Source: Streptomyces sp. PsTaAH-137 (GTDB lineage: Bacteria > Actinomycetota > Actinomycetes > Streptomycetales > Streptomycetaceae). From it: DNA of 64,000 nucleotides. The position numbers and the translations under genes were made by a program. The notes under the pieces are model-generated. The model saw only the letters and a program-made list of their open reading frames with translations. It did no database searches and was not told where the DNA came from. This document shows positions 50,217 through 59,438 of this stretch, one piece after another; the first letter of the stretch is position 1, and each line of letters opens with the position of its first letter. Where the stretch lies: NCBI RefSeq assembly GCF_003259365.1, contig NZ_QLLY01000004.1, forward strand, positions 124,001 through 188,000, written 5' to 3'.

Positions 50217-51007
50217 CGCGCACCGCGCTCGTGACGGGCGCGTCGTCGGGGATCGGGGCGGCCGTCGCCGCCGCGCTCGTCTCACGCGGGTACCGGGTGT
50301 ACGGCACGAGCCGGAACCCAGAGAAGGTCAACTCCCCTGTCGCCGGGGTCACTTACCTGGCCCTCGATCTCTCCGACGAGGCGAGCATCGAGGCGTGCGC
50401 GGCCGCCGCCGGGGAGGTCGACGTCCTCGTCAACAACGCCGGTGAGTCGCAGAGCGGCCCCTTCGAGGAGCTGCCGATGGACGCGGTGCGGCGGCTGTTC
50501 CAGCTGAACGTGTTCGGGGCCGTGCGGCTCAGTCAGCTGGTGCTGCCCGGGATGCGGGAGCGGGGGTACGGGCGGGTCGTCATGGTCGGCTCGATGCTGG
50601 CCAGCTTCCCGCTCGCCTACCGGTCGTCGTACGTCGCCTCCAAGGCCGCCATCAAGGGGTTCGCGCTCGCCGCGCGGCGGGAGTACGCGGGGTACGGGGT
50701 CGGCATCACGACCGTCGAGCCCGGGTCGATCGCCACCGGGATCAGTGAGCGGCGCACCCAGTACGTGGGGGTCGACTCGCCGTTCCGCGCCGCCTACGAC
50801 ACCATGCTCGCCGCGCTCAATCGCAATGAGGCGAACGGGATCTCGGCCGAGAAGGTCGCCGCGAAGGTCGTCTCGGCGGTGGAGGCCGGGCGGCTTCGGC
50901 CGTTCTATGCCGTGGGGAGCAATGCGCCGGTGGTCTTCGCTTTGCGGCGGGTGCTGCCGCGGGGGGTTTCGGAGCGGATGGTTGCTCGGAGGCACGGGTT
51001 GCGGTGA
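50213..51007 (+). CDS. Short-chain dehydrogenase/reductase
   Basis: 264 aa from GTG 50213 (GTGA overlap). Classical SDR: VTGASSGIGAAVAAAL (cofactor), LVNNAG, VGSMLASFPLAYRSSYVASKAA (Ser, Tyr-x3-Lys), and VEPGSIATGIS. YGTSRNPEK at the end of beta-2 suggests NADP(H). With the FAD dehydrogenase it would interconvert a ketone/alcohol and a ring double bond. Confidence 0.9.
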   Translation: MTRTALVTGASSGIGAAVAAALVSRGYRVYGTSRNPEKVNSPVAGVTYLALDLSDEASIEACAAAAGEVDVLVNNAGESQSGPFEELPMDAVRRLFQLNVFGAVRLSQLVLPGMRERGYGRVVMVGSMLASFPLAYRSSYVASKAAIKGFALAARREYAGYGVGITTVEPGSIATGISERRTQYVGVDSPFRAAYDTMLAALNRNEANGISAEKVAAKVVSAVEAGRLRPFYAVGSNAPVVFALRRVLPRGVSERMVARRHGLR

Positions 51008-51308
51008 CTCGGTCGGGCGCGGGCCGGTGGGGGCTGGCCGCGCAGTTCCCCGCGCCCCTGGGCCGTTCTCCGGGCGCGGGCCGGTGGCCGCTTCTCGCGC
51101 AGTTCCCCGCGCCCCTGAAGGCTGCGCTTCGCGCGCCTTCCCCTTGAGGCTGCGGCTTCGCCGCGCCTCTGTCGTTGACGAGATGGCGCACGAAGTGCGC
51201 ATCTCAGGGGCGCGGGGAACTGCGCGACCGGCCACGACGGTGGCGCGCGTGGGAGATGGTTTTAGGGGCGCGGGGAACTGCGCGATCAGCCACGGCGGTA
51301 GCGCGCTG
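51008..51308. repeat. Palindromic repeat cluster (family copies 2 and 3) between convergent genes
   Basis: Two left arms containing GCGCAGTTCCCCGCGCCCCTG (51039-51060 and 51097-51117) and two right arms containing AGGGGCGCGGGGAACTGCGC (51206-51225 and 51264-51283) are nested as inverted repeats. The inner loop carries a GAGATGGCGCAC/GTGCGCATCTC hairpin (51180-51205). The whole 301-bp gap between the SDR gene and the convergent small membrane protein gene is this element; no gene is present. Confidence 0.85.
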
Positions 51309-51578
51309 TCAAGGCGTGCTGCTCAGGATTTTGGCTGCGATGGCTGTCACCCCGGCGGCGCCCACGCCGATGAAGAAGGCGGCCGTCAGCAGGCGGGCTC
51401 GGAGCAGGCGGTACTGGGTTTCGGCTCGGGCCGCCGTGGCCCGGAGCGATCTCACGTGGGCTTCCACGTAGGCCCGTTGGATGTCGGCGGCCTGCGTCTC
51501 CGTCAGCCACGGCACCCGTTCGGTGAACCGGCGCGCCGCCACAGTGGCCTCCAGGTACCCCTCGATCTCCCGGATCAC
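51309..51578 (-). CDS. Small membrane protein coupled to ctaD
   Basis: 89 aa from GTG 51578, overlapping the ctaD stop (GTGA). A charged helical N-terminal region ([18 protein letters not shown], then [22 protein letters not shown]) ends in one hydrophobic segment ([23 protein letters not shown]). Translational coupling suggests a small accessory subunit of the oxidase. I do not recognise a family. Confidence 0.7.
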   Translation of the reverse strand: MIREIEGYLEATVAARRFTERVPWLTETQAADIQRAYVEAHVRSLRATAARAETQYRLLRARLLTAAFFIGVGAAGVTAIAAKILSSTP

Positions 51579-53152
51579 CGCGCCTCCCGTACGTCGAACG
51601 CCGGCGACTCCGACCGGATGCGCGGCAGAGCAACGAAGTTGTGCCGCGGCGGCGGGCACGACGTGACCCACTCCAGCGAACGCCCGTGCCCCCACGGATC
51701 GTCGACCCCGACCGGCTTCCCGTAATGGGCCGTCCGCCACACGTTGTAGAGGAACGGCAGGAACGACATGCCCAGCACGAACGAGAAGATCGTCGAGACG
51801 GTGTTGAGCCCGGTCAGCCCCTCCACCGCCAGATAGTCCGGCACCCGCCGCAGCATGCCCCGCGTACCCAGCCAGTGCTGCACCAGGAACGTGCCGTGGA
51901 AGCCGATGAACAGCGTCCAGAACGTCACCTTCCCGAGCCGCTCGTCGAGCATCTTCCCCGTGAACTTCGGCCACCAGAAGTGGAATCCGGCGAACATCGC
52001 GAAGACGACGGTGCCGAAGATGACGTAGTGGAAGTGGGCGACGACGAAGTACGTCTCGCCGACGTGGAAATCCAGCGGCGGCGCCGCGAGGATCACCCCG
52101 GTCAGACCGCCGAACGCGAAGGTGATCAGGAACCCCATCGCGTAGAGCATCGGCGTCTCGAACGACAGCGAGCCCTGCCACATGGTGCCGATCCAGTTGA
52201 AGAACTTCACGCCGGTCGGCACGGCGATCAGGAACGTCATGAAGGAGAAGAAGGGGAGCAGCACCCCGCCCGTGACGTACATGTGGTGCGCCCACACCGT
52301 CACCGACAGACCCGCGATCGCGATGGTGGCGCCCACCAGACCCTGGTAGCCGAACATCGGCTTGCGGCTGAAGACCGGGATCACCTCGGAGATGATCCCG
52401 AAGAACGGCAGCGCGATGATGTAGACCTCCGGATGCCCGAAGAACCAGAACAGGTGCTGCCAGAGCAGCGCGCCCCCGTTCGCCGCCTCGAAGACGTGCG
52501 CCCCGAACTTCCGGTCCGCCTCCAGGGCGAACAGCGCGGCCGCGAGAACCGGGAGGGCGAGCAGGACGAGTACGCCCGTCAGCAGCACGTTCCACGTGAA
52601 GATCGGCATCCGGAACATCGTCATGCCGGGCGCCCGCATGCAGACGATCGTCGTGATGAAGTTGACCGAGCCGAGGATCGTGCCGAAGCCGGAGAGGGCA
52701 AGCCCCATGATCCACATGTCGGCGCCGATCCCCGGCGAATGGACGGCGTCGGACAGCGGCGCGTACGCGAACCATCCGAAGTCCGCCGCTCCTTGGGGCG
52801 TCAGGAAACCGCCCACGGCGATCAGCGACCCCAGCAGGTAGAGCCAGTACGCGAACATGTTCAGGCGCGGGAACGCCACGTCCGGCGCGCCGATCTGCAG
52901 CGGCGTGATCCAGTTCGCGAACCCGGCGAACAGCGGTGTCGCGAACATCAGCAGCATGATCGTGCCGTGCATCGTGAACGCCTGGTTGAACTGCTCGTTC
53001 GACAGGATCTGCGTGCCGGGACGGGCCAGTTCGGCCCGCATGAACAGCGCGAGCACCCCGGCCAGGCAGAAGAACCCGAACGACGTGACGAGATACAGCG
53101 TGCCGATGGTCTTGTGATCGGTGGTGGTCAGCCACCCTCTCTTCCCTCTCAT
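51575..53152 (-). CDS. ctaD: Cytochrome c oxidase subunit I, orphan paralogue
   Basis: 525 aa from ATG 53152. Twelve-helix heme-copper oxidase core with heme a ligand in [11 protein letters not shown], CuB-Tyr crosslink motif [14 protein letters not shown], CuB His pair in [14 protein letters not shown]-channel [15 protein letters not shown], and heme ligands in [11 protein letters not shown]. It lacks the roughly 50 extra residues of the main Streptomyces CtaD. No subunit II, III or cytochrome bc genes are adjacent. It is divergent from an ECF sigma gene (135-bp gap), suggesting dedicated control. Confidence 0.93.
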   Translation of the reverse strand: MRGKRGWLTTTDHKTIGTLYLVTSFGFFCLAGVLALFMRAELARPGTQILSNEQFNQAFTMHGTIMLLMFATPLFAGFANWITPLQIGAPDVAFPRLNMFAYWLYLLGSLIAVGGFLTPQGAADFGWFAYAPLSDAVHSPGIGADMWIMGLALSGFGTILGSVNFITTIVCMRAPGMTMFRMPIFTWNVLLTGVLVLLALPVLAAALFALEADRKFGAHVFEAANGGALLWQHLFWFFGHPEVYIIALPFFGIISEVIPVFSRKPMFGYQGLVGATIAIAGLSVTVWAHHMYVTGGVLLPFFSFMTFLIAVPTGVKFFNWIGTMWQGSLSFETPMLYAMGFLITFAFGGLTGVILAAPPLDFHVGETYFVVAHFHYVIFGTVVFAMFAGFHFWWPKFTGKMLDERLGKVTFWTLFIGFHGTFLVQHWLGTRGMLRRVPDYLAVEGLTGLNTVSTIFSFVLGMSFLPFLYNVWRTAHYGKPVGVDDPWGHGRSLEWVTSCPPPRHNFVALPRIRSESPAFDVREAR

Positions 53153-53287
53153 GCCCGGTACGTGTCCGGGCCCGGCCCGCACGTCACCGCGCACCCCTGC
53201 CCGGAAGATCACACACCGCACCTGTGAACATCGGGGCGGAGCCGGACACAGACCGGGCATGAGCACGGACGCACCACGGGCACAGGC

Positions 53288-53839
53288 ATGAGCGGCAGCA
53301 CGACGGACGACGCCTTCGCGGCGGCCTACCGCGCCCACTACTGGGCCGTCAGCCGCTTCGTCGCGCGCCGCCTGGACCCCGGGGCCGCCCACGAGGTCGA
53401 GGAGGTCGTCGCCGACGTCTTCTCCATAGCGTGGCGGCGCCGGGGCGAGCTGCCGCCCGAGACGCCGCTGCCGTGGCTGTACGCCGTCGCCCGCAACTGC
53501 CTCGCCAACACCGTGCGGGGCCTGGGCCGGCGCCGCCGTCTGCTCGACCGCATCGGCCACCACGAACGCGCCCAGCACCGGCAGATCGTGGCGGGCCCCG
53601 ACAGCGAGGAGCCCGGCGCCTGGATCCATGAGGCGCTGGCGCGGCTGAACCCGGCCGATCAGGAGGCGTTGCGCCTGACGGCCTGGGAGGAGTTGGGCGT
53701 CGACGAGCTGGCCGTCGCCCTGGAGTGCAGTCGGAGCGCCGCCGCGATGCGGTTGCACCGTGCCCGGCGCCGGTTGCGCGCCGAGATCGACCGGATGAAC
53801 ATGACCGTCACCGCAGGAGACCACGCCCGTGACCGATGA
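53288..53839 (+). CDS. ECF sigma factor, divergent from ctaD
   Basis: 183 aa. Region 2: [48 protein letters not shown] (landmark stretch), with [18 protein letters not shown]. Region 4: [44 protein letters not shown]. Overlaps the next gene by 11 bp. It probably controls the divergent oxidase gene, its own operon, or both. Confidence 0.88.
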   Translation: MSGSTTDDAFAAAYRAHYWAVSRFVARRLDPGAAHEVEEVVADVFSIAWRRRGELPPETPLPWLYAVARNCLANTVRGLGRRRRLLDRIGHHERAQHRQIVAGPDSEEPGAWIHEALARLNPADQEALRLTAWEELGVDELAVALECSRSAAAMRLHRARRRLRAEIDRMNMTVTAGDHARDR

Positions 53840-54098
53840 CCTGGCCCTCCTTCGCGCCGCCAATCCGGTGCCGGGCGACGACCCGCGCTACGCCGACTCG
53901 CGCGCCCTGCACCATGGTGCCGAGCGCGCTCTGAACCAGTTGCTGCATCGGGGGCGGAGGGTTCGGCGGGGGCTTGTGCTCCGCGCGGAGGCCGCCGTGT
54001 GCGCCGTCGCCGCCCTCCTGATCCTGGCCTTCTCCTACGCAGCGACCCCCGCCGAGGCGACCCCACCTCCGACGGTGCCCCAGGCCCCGGCCCGGTAG
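53829..54098 (+). CDS. Small membrane protein, putative anti-sigma factor
   Basis: 89 aa from GTG 53829, overlapping the sigma gene. A cytoplasmic N-terminal helix-rich part ([23 protein letters not shown]) precedes one transmembrane segment ([19 protein letters not shown]) and a short Ala/Pro-rich outside tail. Gene order and topology fit a minimal membrane-bound anti-sigma factor, without a zinc motif. Confidence 0.65.
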   Translation: MTDDLALLRAANPVPGDDPRYADSRALHHGAERALNQLLHRGRRVRRGLVLRAEAAVCAVAALLILAFSYAATPAEATPPPTVPQAPAR

Positions 54099-54100
54099 CG

Positions 54101-54254
54101 TCGTGGCTGGTCGCGCAGTTCCCCGCGCCCCTGAGGCATGCGCTTCGCGCAGCCTCCCCTTCAGAGGCTGCGGCTCCGCCGCGCCTCTCTTGATGAGATG
54201 GCGCACGAAGTGCGCATCTCAGGGGCGCGGGGAACTGCGCGACCAGCCACGACG
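54101..54254. repeat. 154-bp palindromic element with perfect 36-bp arms (family copy 4)
   Basis: Bases 54101-54136 are the exact reverse complement of 54219-54254. The 82-bp interior folds further: TGCGC-TTC-GCGCA near 54140-54152, and GAGATGGCGCAC with GTGCGCATCTC at 54196-54221. It lies between convergent genes (ends at 54098 and 54273), so it probably terminates both. Shares its arm core with 28184-28235 and 51039-51283. Confidence 0.92.
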
Positions 54255-54272
54255 GTGGTGCACCCGAAACGG

Positions 54273-56375
54273 CTACTTCGGGCGGCGGTCGCCGTGGCCG
54301 GGCCACCAGGCGGCGTGGCCGATCAGGGCCGTCAGGGCCGGGGTGAAGACCATCGCCATCACGAACGCCGCGATCACGATGCCGAACGACAGCGCGAACC
54401 CCATCTGCGACAGCGTCGAGTTCCCGGCCAGCATCAGGGTGGCGAAGGTCCCGGCCAGGATCACGCCCGCCGAGGCGATCGTCGGCCCGGAATGCCGCAC
54501 GGCGGTCCCGGCCGCGTCATGCGGACTGCGCCCGGCCCGCGCCTCCTCGCGCAGCCGCGACACCATCAGGATGTTGTAGTCGGTGCCGAGCGCGACCACG
54601 AACAAGTACATGATCACGGGGAGCATGAACATCAGCCCGGGCTGACTGCCGATCTGCGTGAACAGGAACGACGTGGCACCGAGCGTGGCGCCGAACCCGA
54701 GCGCCACCGACGCCATCAGGTACCAGGGCGCGACCAGACTGCGCAGCAGCAGACCCAGGATGACCATGATGCAGAGCGCGGCGACGGGGAAGACCACGGA
54801 GTAGTCCCGGTCGACGGCCTTGTTGATGTCGACGTAGACGGCCGTGATGCCGCCGACCAGCGCCTTGGTGCCGTCCGGCGCGTCGGCCCGGGCGGCGGGC
54901 CGCAGGTCGTCGCGGACGGTGGACATGGCGGCGTCGGAGGCCGGCGGATCGTCGAGGATCACGCTGTAGGCCGCGGCGGTGCCGTCCGTGGAGCGCGTGG
55001 CCGCGCCGACGGTCCCGACCCCGTCGACCTCGGACAGGGATTTCCGGAACGCGGCGGTCTGCGCCACGGTGAGCGGGGTGTCCGAGTCCGACGTGAGGTA
55101 GACGCTGGTGGGGTCGGTGGTGCCCGCGGGAAAGCCCTTCTCCAGGTCGTCGAGGGCGACCATGGACTCCTTGGTCTTGGGCAGCGACGACGTGGAGAGG
55201 TCGAAGTTGGCCTTGTAGCCGAGGGCGCCCAGCGCGAGCACGCCCATGACGAGCGCGGAGACCAGCGCCCACACGGCGGGCCGCCGCCCGATCGCCCCGC
55301 CGAGCCGGGCGAACCCGGTCCCGGTCGGCTCCCGCTGCCAGGACTTGGACGGCCAGAACACCTTCGTACCGAGCAGCGAGACAACCGCGGGTACGAGCGT
55401 CAGCCCGGCGCACAGCGTCACGAAGACGGCGATGGCGAGCGCCGGGCCCATCGACTTGAGCATGCCGAGGGTGGAGAGCGCGAGGGCCGCGAACGCGACG
55501 ATGACCGCGCCGGCCGCCGAGGTGATGGCCTCGCCGACCCGTTCCACGGCGTGCACCATGCCCGCCTTCGGGTCCTCCCCGTCGCGCAGCGCCTCTCGGT
55601 AGCGGAACAGCAGGAACAGGATGTAGTCGGTGCCGACGCCGAACAGGACGACGGTGAGCAGCTCCTGGATCGAGGAGTCGGCCTTCATGTCGAACGCCTT
55701 GTTGGCGGAGGCGATCAGACCGGTCGCGAGCGGCGAGATGAGCCCGATCAGGACGACCGGGAGCAGCGCGATGATCGGGCTGCGGAAGATCAGCAGGAGC
55801 AGCACGACGATGATGACGATGGTGCCGACGCCGACCAGCAGGCCCGCGCGTTCGGACGCCTCGGACTCGTCGAGGGCGGTGGCGGCGGAGCCGGTGATCC
55901 CGGCGTGCAGGCCGGCGCCCTTGATCTCCTGCTGGAGGTCGCCGCGCAGGGTCTTCACGGCGTCCTGCTCGGAGGTGTCCGACGGGTCGGTGATCTTCGG
56001 CATGGCGACCATGGAGGTCTGCACGAGCCCGTTCGGGGAGGCCTTGCCGGGGACGACCGCGTCGACCTCGGGGATGTCCTTGGCGGTGAGTTCCCTGGAC
56101 ACGCGGACGATCTCGGCGGAGTCGGCCGCGGTCAGCTTCTCGCCGTCGGACCGCTGGAAGACGATGACGGCCCCGATGTTCTGCTGTTTCGGGAACTCCG
56201 TCTCCTGGACGTCGGCCGCCTTGATCGACTCGTAGCTGTCGGGCAGGAAGCTCGCCTCGTCGGAGCTGGAGGTCAGTTTCGGCGCCAGCGAGATCACCGC
56301 CGCCGCGACCACCACCCAGCCGAGGATCACCCACCACGGCCTGCGGACCACGAACCGCCCCAGAGCTGCGAACAT
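54273..56375 (-). CDS. MMPL family (RND-type) transporter
   Basis: 700 aa. Two halves, each with an extracytoplasmic domain and a bundle of hydrophobic helices. The proton-relay motif GTDY occurs twice (FGVGTDYILFLLFRYRE and VALGTDYNILMVSRLRE), each followed by the arginine-containing loop. Family members export lipids or small hydrophobic compounds; the substrate is unknown. No TetR regulator or lipid synthesis gene is adjacent. Confidence 0.92.
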   Translation of the reverse strand: MFAALGRFVVRRPWWVILGWVVVAAAVISLAPKLTSSSDEASFLPDSYESIKAADVQETEFPKQQNIGAVIVFQRSDGEKLTAADSAEIVRVSRELTAKDIPEVDAVVPGKASPNGLVQTSMVAMPKITDPSDTSEQDAVKTLRGDLQQEIKGAGLHAGITGSAATALDESEASERAGLLVGVGTIVIIVVLLLLIFRSPIIALLPVVLIGLISPLATGLIASANKAFDMKADSSIQELLTVVLFGVGTDYILFLLFRYREALRDGEDPKAGMVHAVERVGEAITSAAGAVIVAFAALALSTLGMLKSMGPALAIAVFVTLCAGLTLVPAVVSLLGTKVFWPSKSWQREPTGTGFARLGGAIGRRPAVWALVSALVMGVLALGALGYKANFDLSTSSLPKTKESMVALDDLEKGFPAGTTDPTSVYLTSDSDTPLTVAQTAAFRKSLSEVDGVGTVGAATRSTDGTAAAYSVILDDPPASDAAMSTVRDDLRPAARADAPDGTKALVGGITAVYVDINKAVDRDYSVVFPVAALCIMVILGLLLRSLVAPWYLMASVALGFGATLGATSFLFTQIGSQPGLMFMLPVIMYLFVVALGTDYNILMVSRLREEARAGRSPHDAAGTAVRHSGPTIASAGVILAGTFATLMLAGNSTLSQMGFALSFGIVIAAFVMAMVFTPALTALIGHAAWWPGHGDRRPK

Positions 56376-56781
56376 CGCTCACCGTCTCCCGTCGCGCACG
56401 CCCCCGGGTTCCCCCGGTCAGCCTCACCCGAGCGGGCCGGAGCTGCCACTCGGGGAGAGGGATCACGGCTCGCGGAACAGATATATGCGCGAGGTATTCC
56501 GGGACGCGGCGCAAAGGCGTAGATTCCCCTCACCGTCGCCGTACATGGGACATGCGGATGAACTGCGTCGGCGCTGTTCATCCTCTCCCCCCTCCCGTGT
56601 CACGGTGGGCGGACGGCAGGCGTGCAGCACAGGGGGCCACCTGCGAGGCGGACCCGGCCGCTCCCCTCGGACGCACCACCCGGCCGGGTCTCGCCGCCCC
56701 TGATCGCGTACCGCCAAAGGTTTTCCACAGGCTGTGGGGGCCTGTCGGCGAAGTGTCGGCGGGGCCGGGCACTATGGGGCC
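56376..56781. other. 406-bp divergent intergenic region, MMPL transporter / S9 peptidase
   Basis: Holds an AT-richer patch at 56475-56530 and a CCACAGGCTGTGG palindrome at 56724-56736. No gene is supported. A TATGGG box at 56774-56779, right before the S9 peptidase ATG, suggests a leaderless transcript. Confidence 0.5.
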
Positions 56782-58578
56782 ATGAGTGACAGCAACGGGT
56801 CCATGCCCGACTGGGAGAAGCGCTTCCGGGCGCCGCGCGTGTCCCTGCCCGACTGGGCGGAGGACGCCCCGGCCCGCTCCCTCTTCGTGTCGAACGCGAC
56901 GGGGACGTACGAGCTGTACGCCTGGGACAGAGCCACGGGCACCCAGCGCCAGGCGACGGACCGGGCGAACGGGACGACGGACGGGGTGCTCTCCCCCGAC
57001 GGTGAGTGGATCTGGTGGTTCAGCGACAAGGACGGCGACGAGTTCGGCGTCTGGCTGCGCCAGCCCTTCGGCGGCGGCGCGGACACCGAGGCCGTGCCGG
57101 GGCTCGACCCCTCGTACCCGGCGGGCCTCGCGATCGGCCGGGACGGGCGGACGGCCGTGGTCGGCCGGTCCACGGACGAGGACGGCACGACGCTCCACGT
57201 CGTGCGGCCGGGCGCCGACGCCCCGGCCGAGATCTACCGGCACCGCGAGTCCGCGGGCGTCGGCGACCTGAGCCACGACGGCACCCTCATCGCGATCGAG
57301 CACACCGAGCACGGCGACGCGATGCACTCCGCGCTGCGCGTGGTCCGGCTCGACGGCTCGACCGTCGCGGAGCTGGACGACACCGAGAGCGGCGAGAAGG
57401 AGCTGGGCCTCGAAGTGCTCGGCTTCGCGCCCGTCGAGGGCGACACCCGGCTGCTCGTCGGGCACCAGCGGCGCGGCCGCTGGGAGCCGATGGTGTGGGA
57501 CATCGCCTCCGGCACCCAGACCGACCTGGCCCTCGACCTGCCGGGCGACGTCTCGGCGGAGTGGTACCCGGACGGCTCGGCGCTGCTCATCGCCCATGAA
57601 TTCGAGGCCCGCGGCGACCTGTGGCGGTACGAGTTCGGCTCCGGCGCGCTGACCAGGGTCGACACCCCCGCGGGCACCGTCTCCGGCGCCACGGTCCGGC
57701 CCGACGGCAGCGTCGAGTACCTGTGGTCGTCGGCCGCCGAGCCGCCGGTGGTGCGCTCGACGACCGGCGAGGTCGTCCTCGATCCGCCCGGGATGCGCGC
57801 GCCCGCCTCCGTGCCGGTCGAGGACGTCTGGGTGGAGGGCCCCGGCGGCCGTATCCACGCGCTCGTGCAGAAGCCGGCCGGGGCGAGCGGGCCGCTGCCC
57901 ACCGTCTTCGAGATCCACGGCGGCCCCACCTGGCACGACTCGGACTCCTTCGCGGCGGGCCCGGCGGCCTGGGTCGACCACGGGTACGCGGTGGTCCGGG
58001 TCAACTACCGGGGCTCGACCGGCTACGGCAGGGAGTGGACCGACGCCCTCAAGCACCGGGTCGGCCTGATCGAGCTGGAGGACATCGCGGCTGTCCGCGA
58101 ATGGGCGGTCACCTCCGGCCTCGCCGACGCCGAGCGCCTCGTCCTGGCGGGCGGCTCCTGGGGCGGCTATCTCACCCTGCTCGGCATCGGCACCCAGCCC
58201 GGCGCCTGGGCCGTGGGCCTCGCGGCGGTCCCGGTCGCCGACTACGTCACGGCGTACGAGGACGAGATGGAGGCCCTCAAGGCGCTCGACCGGACCCTGT
58301 TCGGCGGGGCGCCCGACGAGGTCCCGGACCGTTTCACGGCGTCGTCCCCGATCACGTACGTCGACGACGTGAAGGCCCCGGTCTACATCTCGGCGGGGCT
58401 CAACGACCCGCGCTGCCCCATCCGCCAGATCGACCACTACGTGGACCGGCTCGCCGCGCGCGACGCGGTGCACGAGGTGTACCGGTACGAGGCGGGGCAC
58501 GGCTCGCTCGTCGTCGACGAGCGCATCAAGCAGGTAGCGCTCGAACTGGACTTCGCGAGGCGCCACTTGCCGGCCTGA
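56782..58578 (+). CDS. S9 family prolyl oligopeptidase-like peptidase
   Basis: 598 aa from ATG 56782. Residues about 30-340 form a beta-propeller (repeated W/F-DxxSG-type strands such as VWDIASGTQTDL). The alpha/beta-hydrolase domain has FEIHGGPTWHDSD, VNYRGSTGYGREW, nucleophile LAGGSWGGYLTLLG, Asp in SAGLNDPRCP and His in EAGHGSLV. No signal peptide, so a cytoplasmic oligopeptidase or acylaminoacyl-peptidase-like enzyme. Confidence 0.92.
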   Translation: MSDSNGSMPDWEKRFRAPRVSLPDWAEDAPARSLFVSNATGTYELYAWDRATGTQRQATDRANGTTDGVLSPDGEWIWWFSDKDGDEFGVWLRQPFGGGADTEAVPGLDPSYPAGLAIGRDGRTAVVGRSTDEDGTTLHVVRPGADAPAEIYRHRESAGVGDLSHDGTLIAIEHTEHGDAMHSALRVVRLDGSTVAELDDTESGEKELGLEVLGFAPVEGDTRLLVGHQRRGRWEPMVWDIASGTQTDLALDLPGDVSAEWYPDGSALLIAHEFEARGDLWRYEFGSGALTRVDTPAGTVSGATVRPDGSVEYLWSSAAEPPVVRSTTGEVVLDPPGMRAPASVPVEDVWVEGPGGRIHALVQKPAGASGPLPTVFEIHGGPTWHDSDSFAAGPAAWVDHGYAVVRVNYRGSTGYGREWTDALKHRVGLIELEDIAAVREWAVTSGLADAERLVLAGGSWGGYLTLLGIGTQPGAWAVGLAAVPVADYVTAYEDEMEALKALDRTLFGGAPDEVPDRFTASSPITYVDDVKAPVYISAGLNDPRCPIRQIDHYVDRLAARDAVHEVYRYEAGHGSLVVDERIKQVALELDFARRHLPA

Positions 58579-58646
58579 GCCGCCCGGCGGGGCGGCGGCG
58601 GGGGGCGCGGGATGTGGCTTTATATCGGACCCGTACCGTAGAAGGC

Positions 58647-59435
58647 GTGTACCGGTTCCTGCTGACCCCCCGCTGGCTGGGGATCCACCTCTTCGTGCTG
58701 CTCGCGATCCCGTTCTGCCTGTACATGGGCTCGTGGCAGCTCAGCCGCTTCGAGGGCCGGATGGACAACCACCGGACGGCGACGGAGCAGACGGAGACCA
58801 ACAGGACGGCGGCGGCCCGCCCGCTCGCCGCCCTGCTCCCGGTCTCCACCGACACCTCCGGCAAGCGGACCACCGCGACCGGGCACTACGGCAAGCAGCT
58901 CCTGGTCCCCAACCGCGACCTCGACGGGCGGAACGGCTTCTACGTCGTGACGCTGCTGAAGGTCGACGGCACGGGCAAGGCGCTCCCGGTGGTCCGCGGC
59001 TGGCTGCCCGGCACGGCGTCCGCCGCGAAGGCGCCCGCCGCGCCCACCGGCGACGTCACGGTGACCGGCGCGCTCCAGGCCTCCGAGTCCCAGGGGTCGA
59101 ACGGGGTGACGGCCACCGGCGGTCTGCCCTCAGGACAGCTCGGCATGATCAGCGCCGCGTCGCTCGTGAACCTGGTGCCGTACGACGTGTACGACGCCTG
59201 GGTGACGCTCGACAAGGCCGACGGGTCAATGAAGCCCGTCCCGGCCACCGCCGCGCAGGGCAGCGGCCTGGACCTGAAGGCGTTCCAGAACCTCGGCTAC
59301 ACCGGCGAGTGGTTCGTCTTCGCGGGCTTCGTCGTGTTCATGTGGTTCCGCCTGGTCCGGCGCGAGGCCGAGACCATCCGGGACGCGGAGCTGGGCCTGG
59401 GCGCCCCGGACGAACAGGGCGCCGCACAGGCCTGA
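58647..59435 (+). CDS. SURF1 family cytochrome oxidase assembly protein
   Basis: 262 aa from GTG 58647. Two transmembrane helices enclose the domain: LGIHLFVLLAIPFCLYMGSWQLSRFEGR (Surf1 start with WQLxR) and GEWFVFAGFVVFMWFRLVRREAE at the C-terminus. VPNRDLDGRNGFYVVTLL and VVRGWLPG are the family's middle motifs. It assists heme a insertion into cytochrome oxidase subunit I. It lies 6 kb from the orphan ctaD, so a link is possible but not shown. Confidence 0.92.
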   Translation: MYRFLLTPRWLGIHLFVLLAIPFCLYMGSWQLSRFEGRMDNHRTATEQTETNRTAAARPLAALLPVSTDTSGKRTTATGHYGKQLLVPNRDLDGRNGFYVVTLLKVDGTGKALPVVRGWLPGTASAAKAPAAPTGDVTVTGALQASESQGSNGVTATGGLPSGQLGMISAASLVNLVPYDVYDAWVTLDKADGSMKPVPATAAQGSGLDLKAFQNLGYTGEWFVFAGFVVFMWFRLVRREAETIRDAELGLGAPDEQGAAQA

Positions 59436-59438
59436 CGG

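Noticed and set aside
56485..56703. Possible 72-aa plus-strand gene between the MMPL and S9 peptidase genes
   Set aside because: No ribosome site, arginine/proline-rich composition without a motif. More likely promoter or leader sequence.
56724..56736. CCACAGGCTGTGG as a DnaA box or origin element
   Set aside because: It differs from TTGTCCACA, is a single copy, and no other origin feature is nearby.
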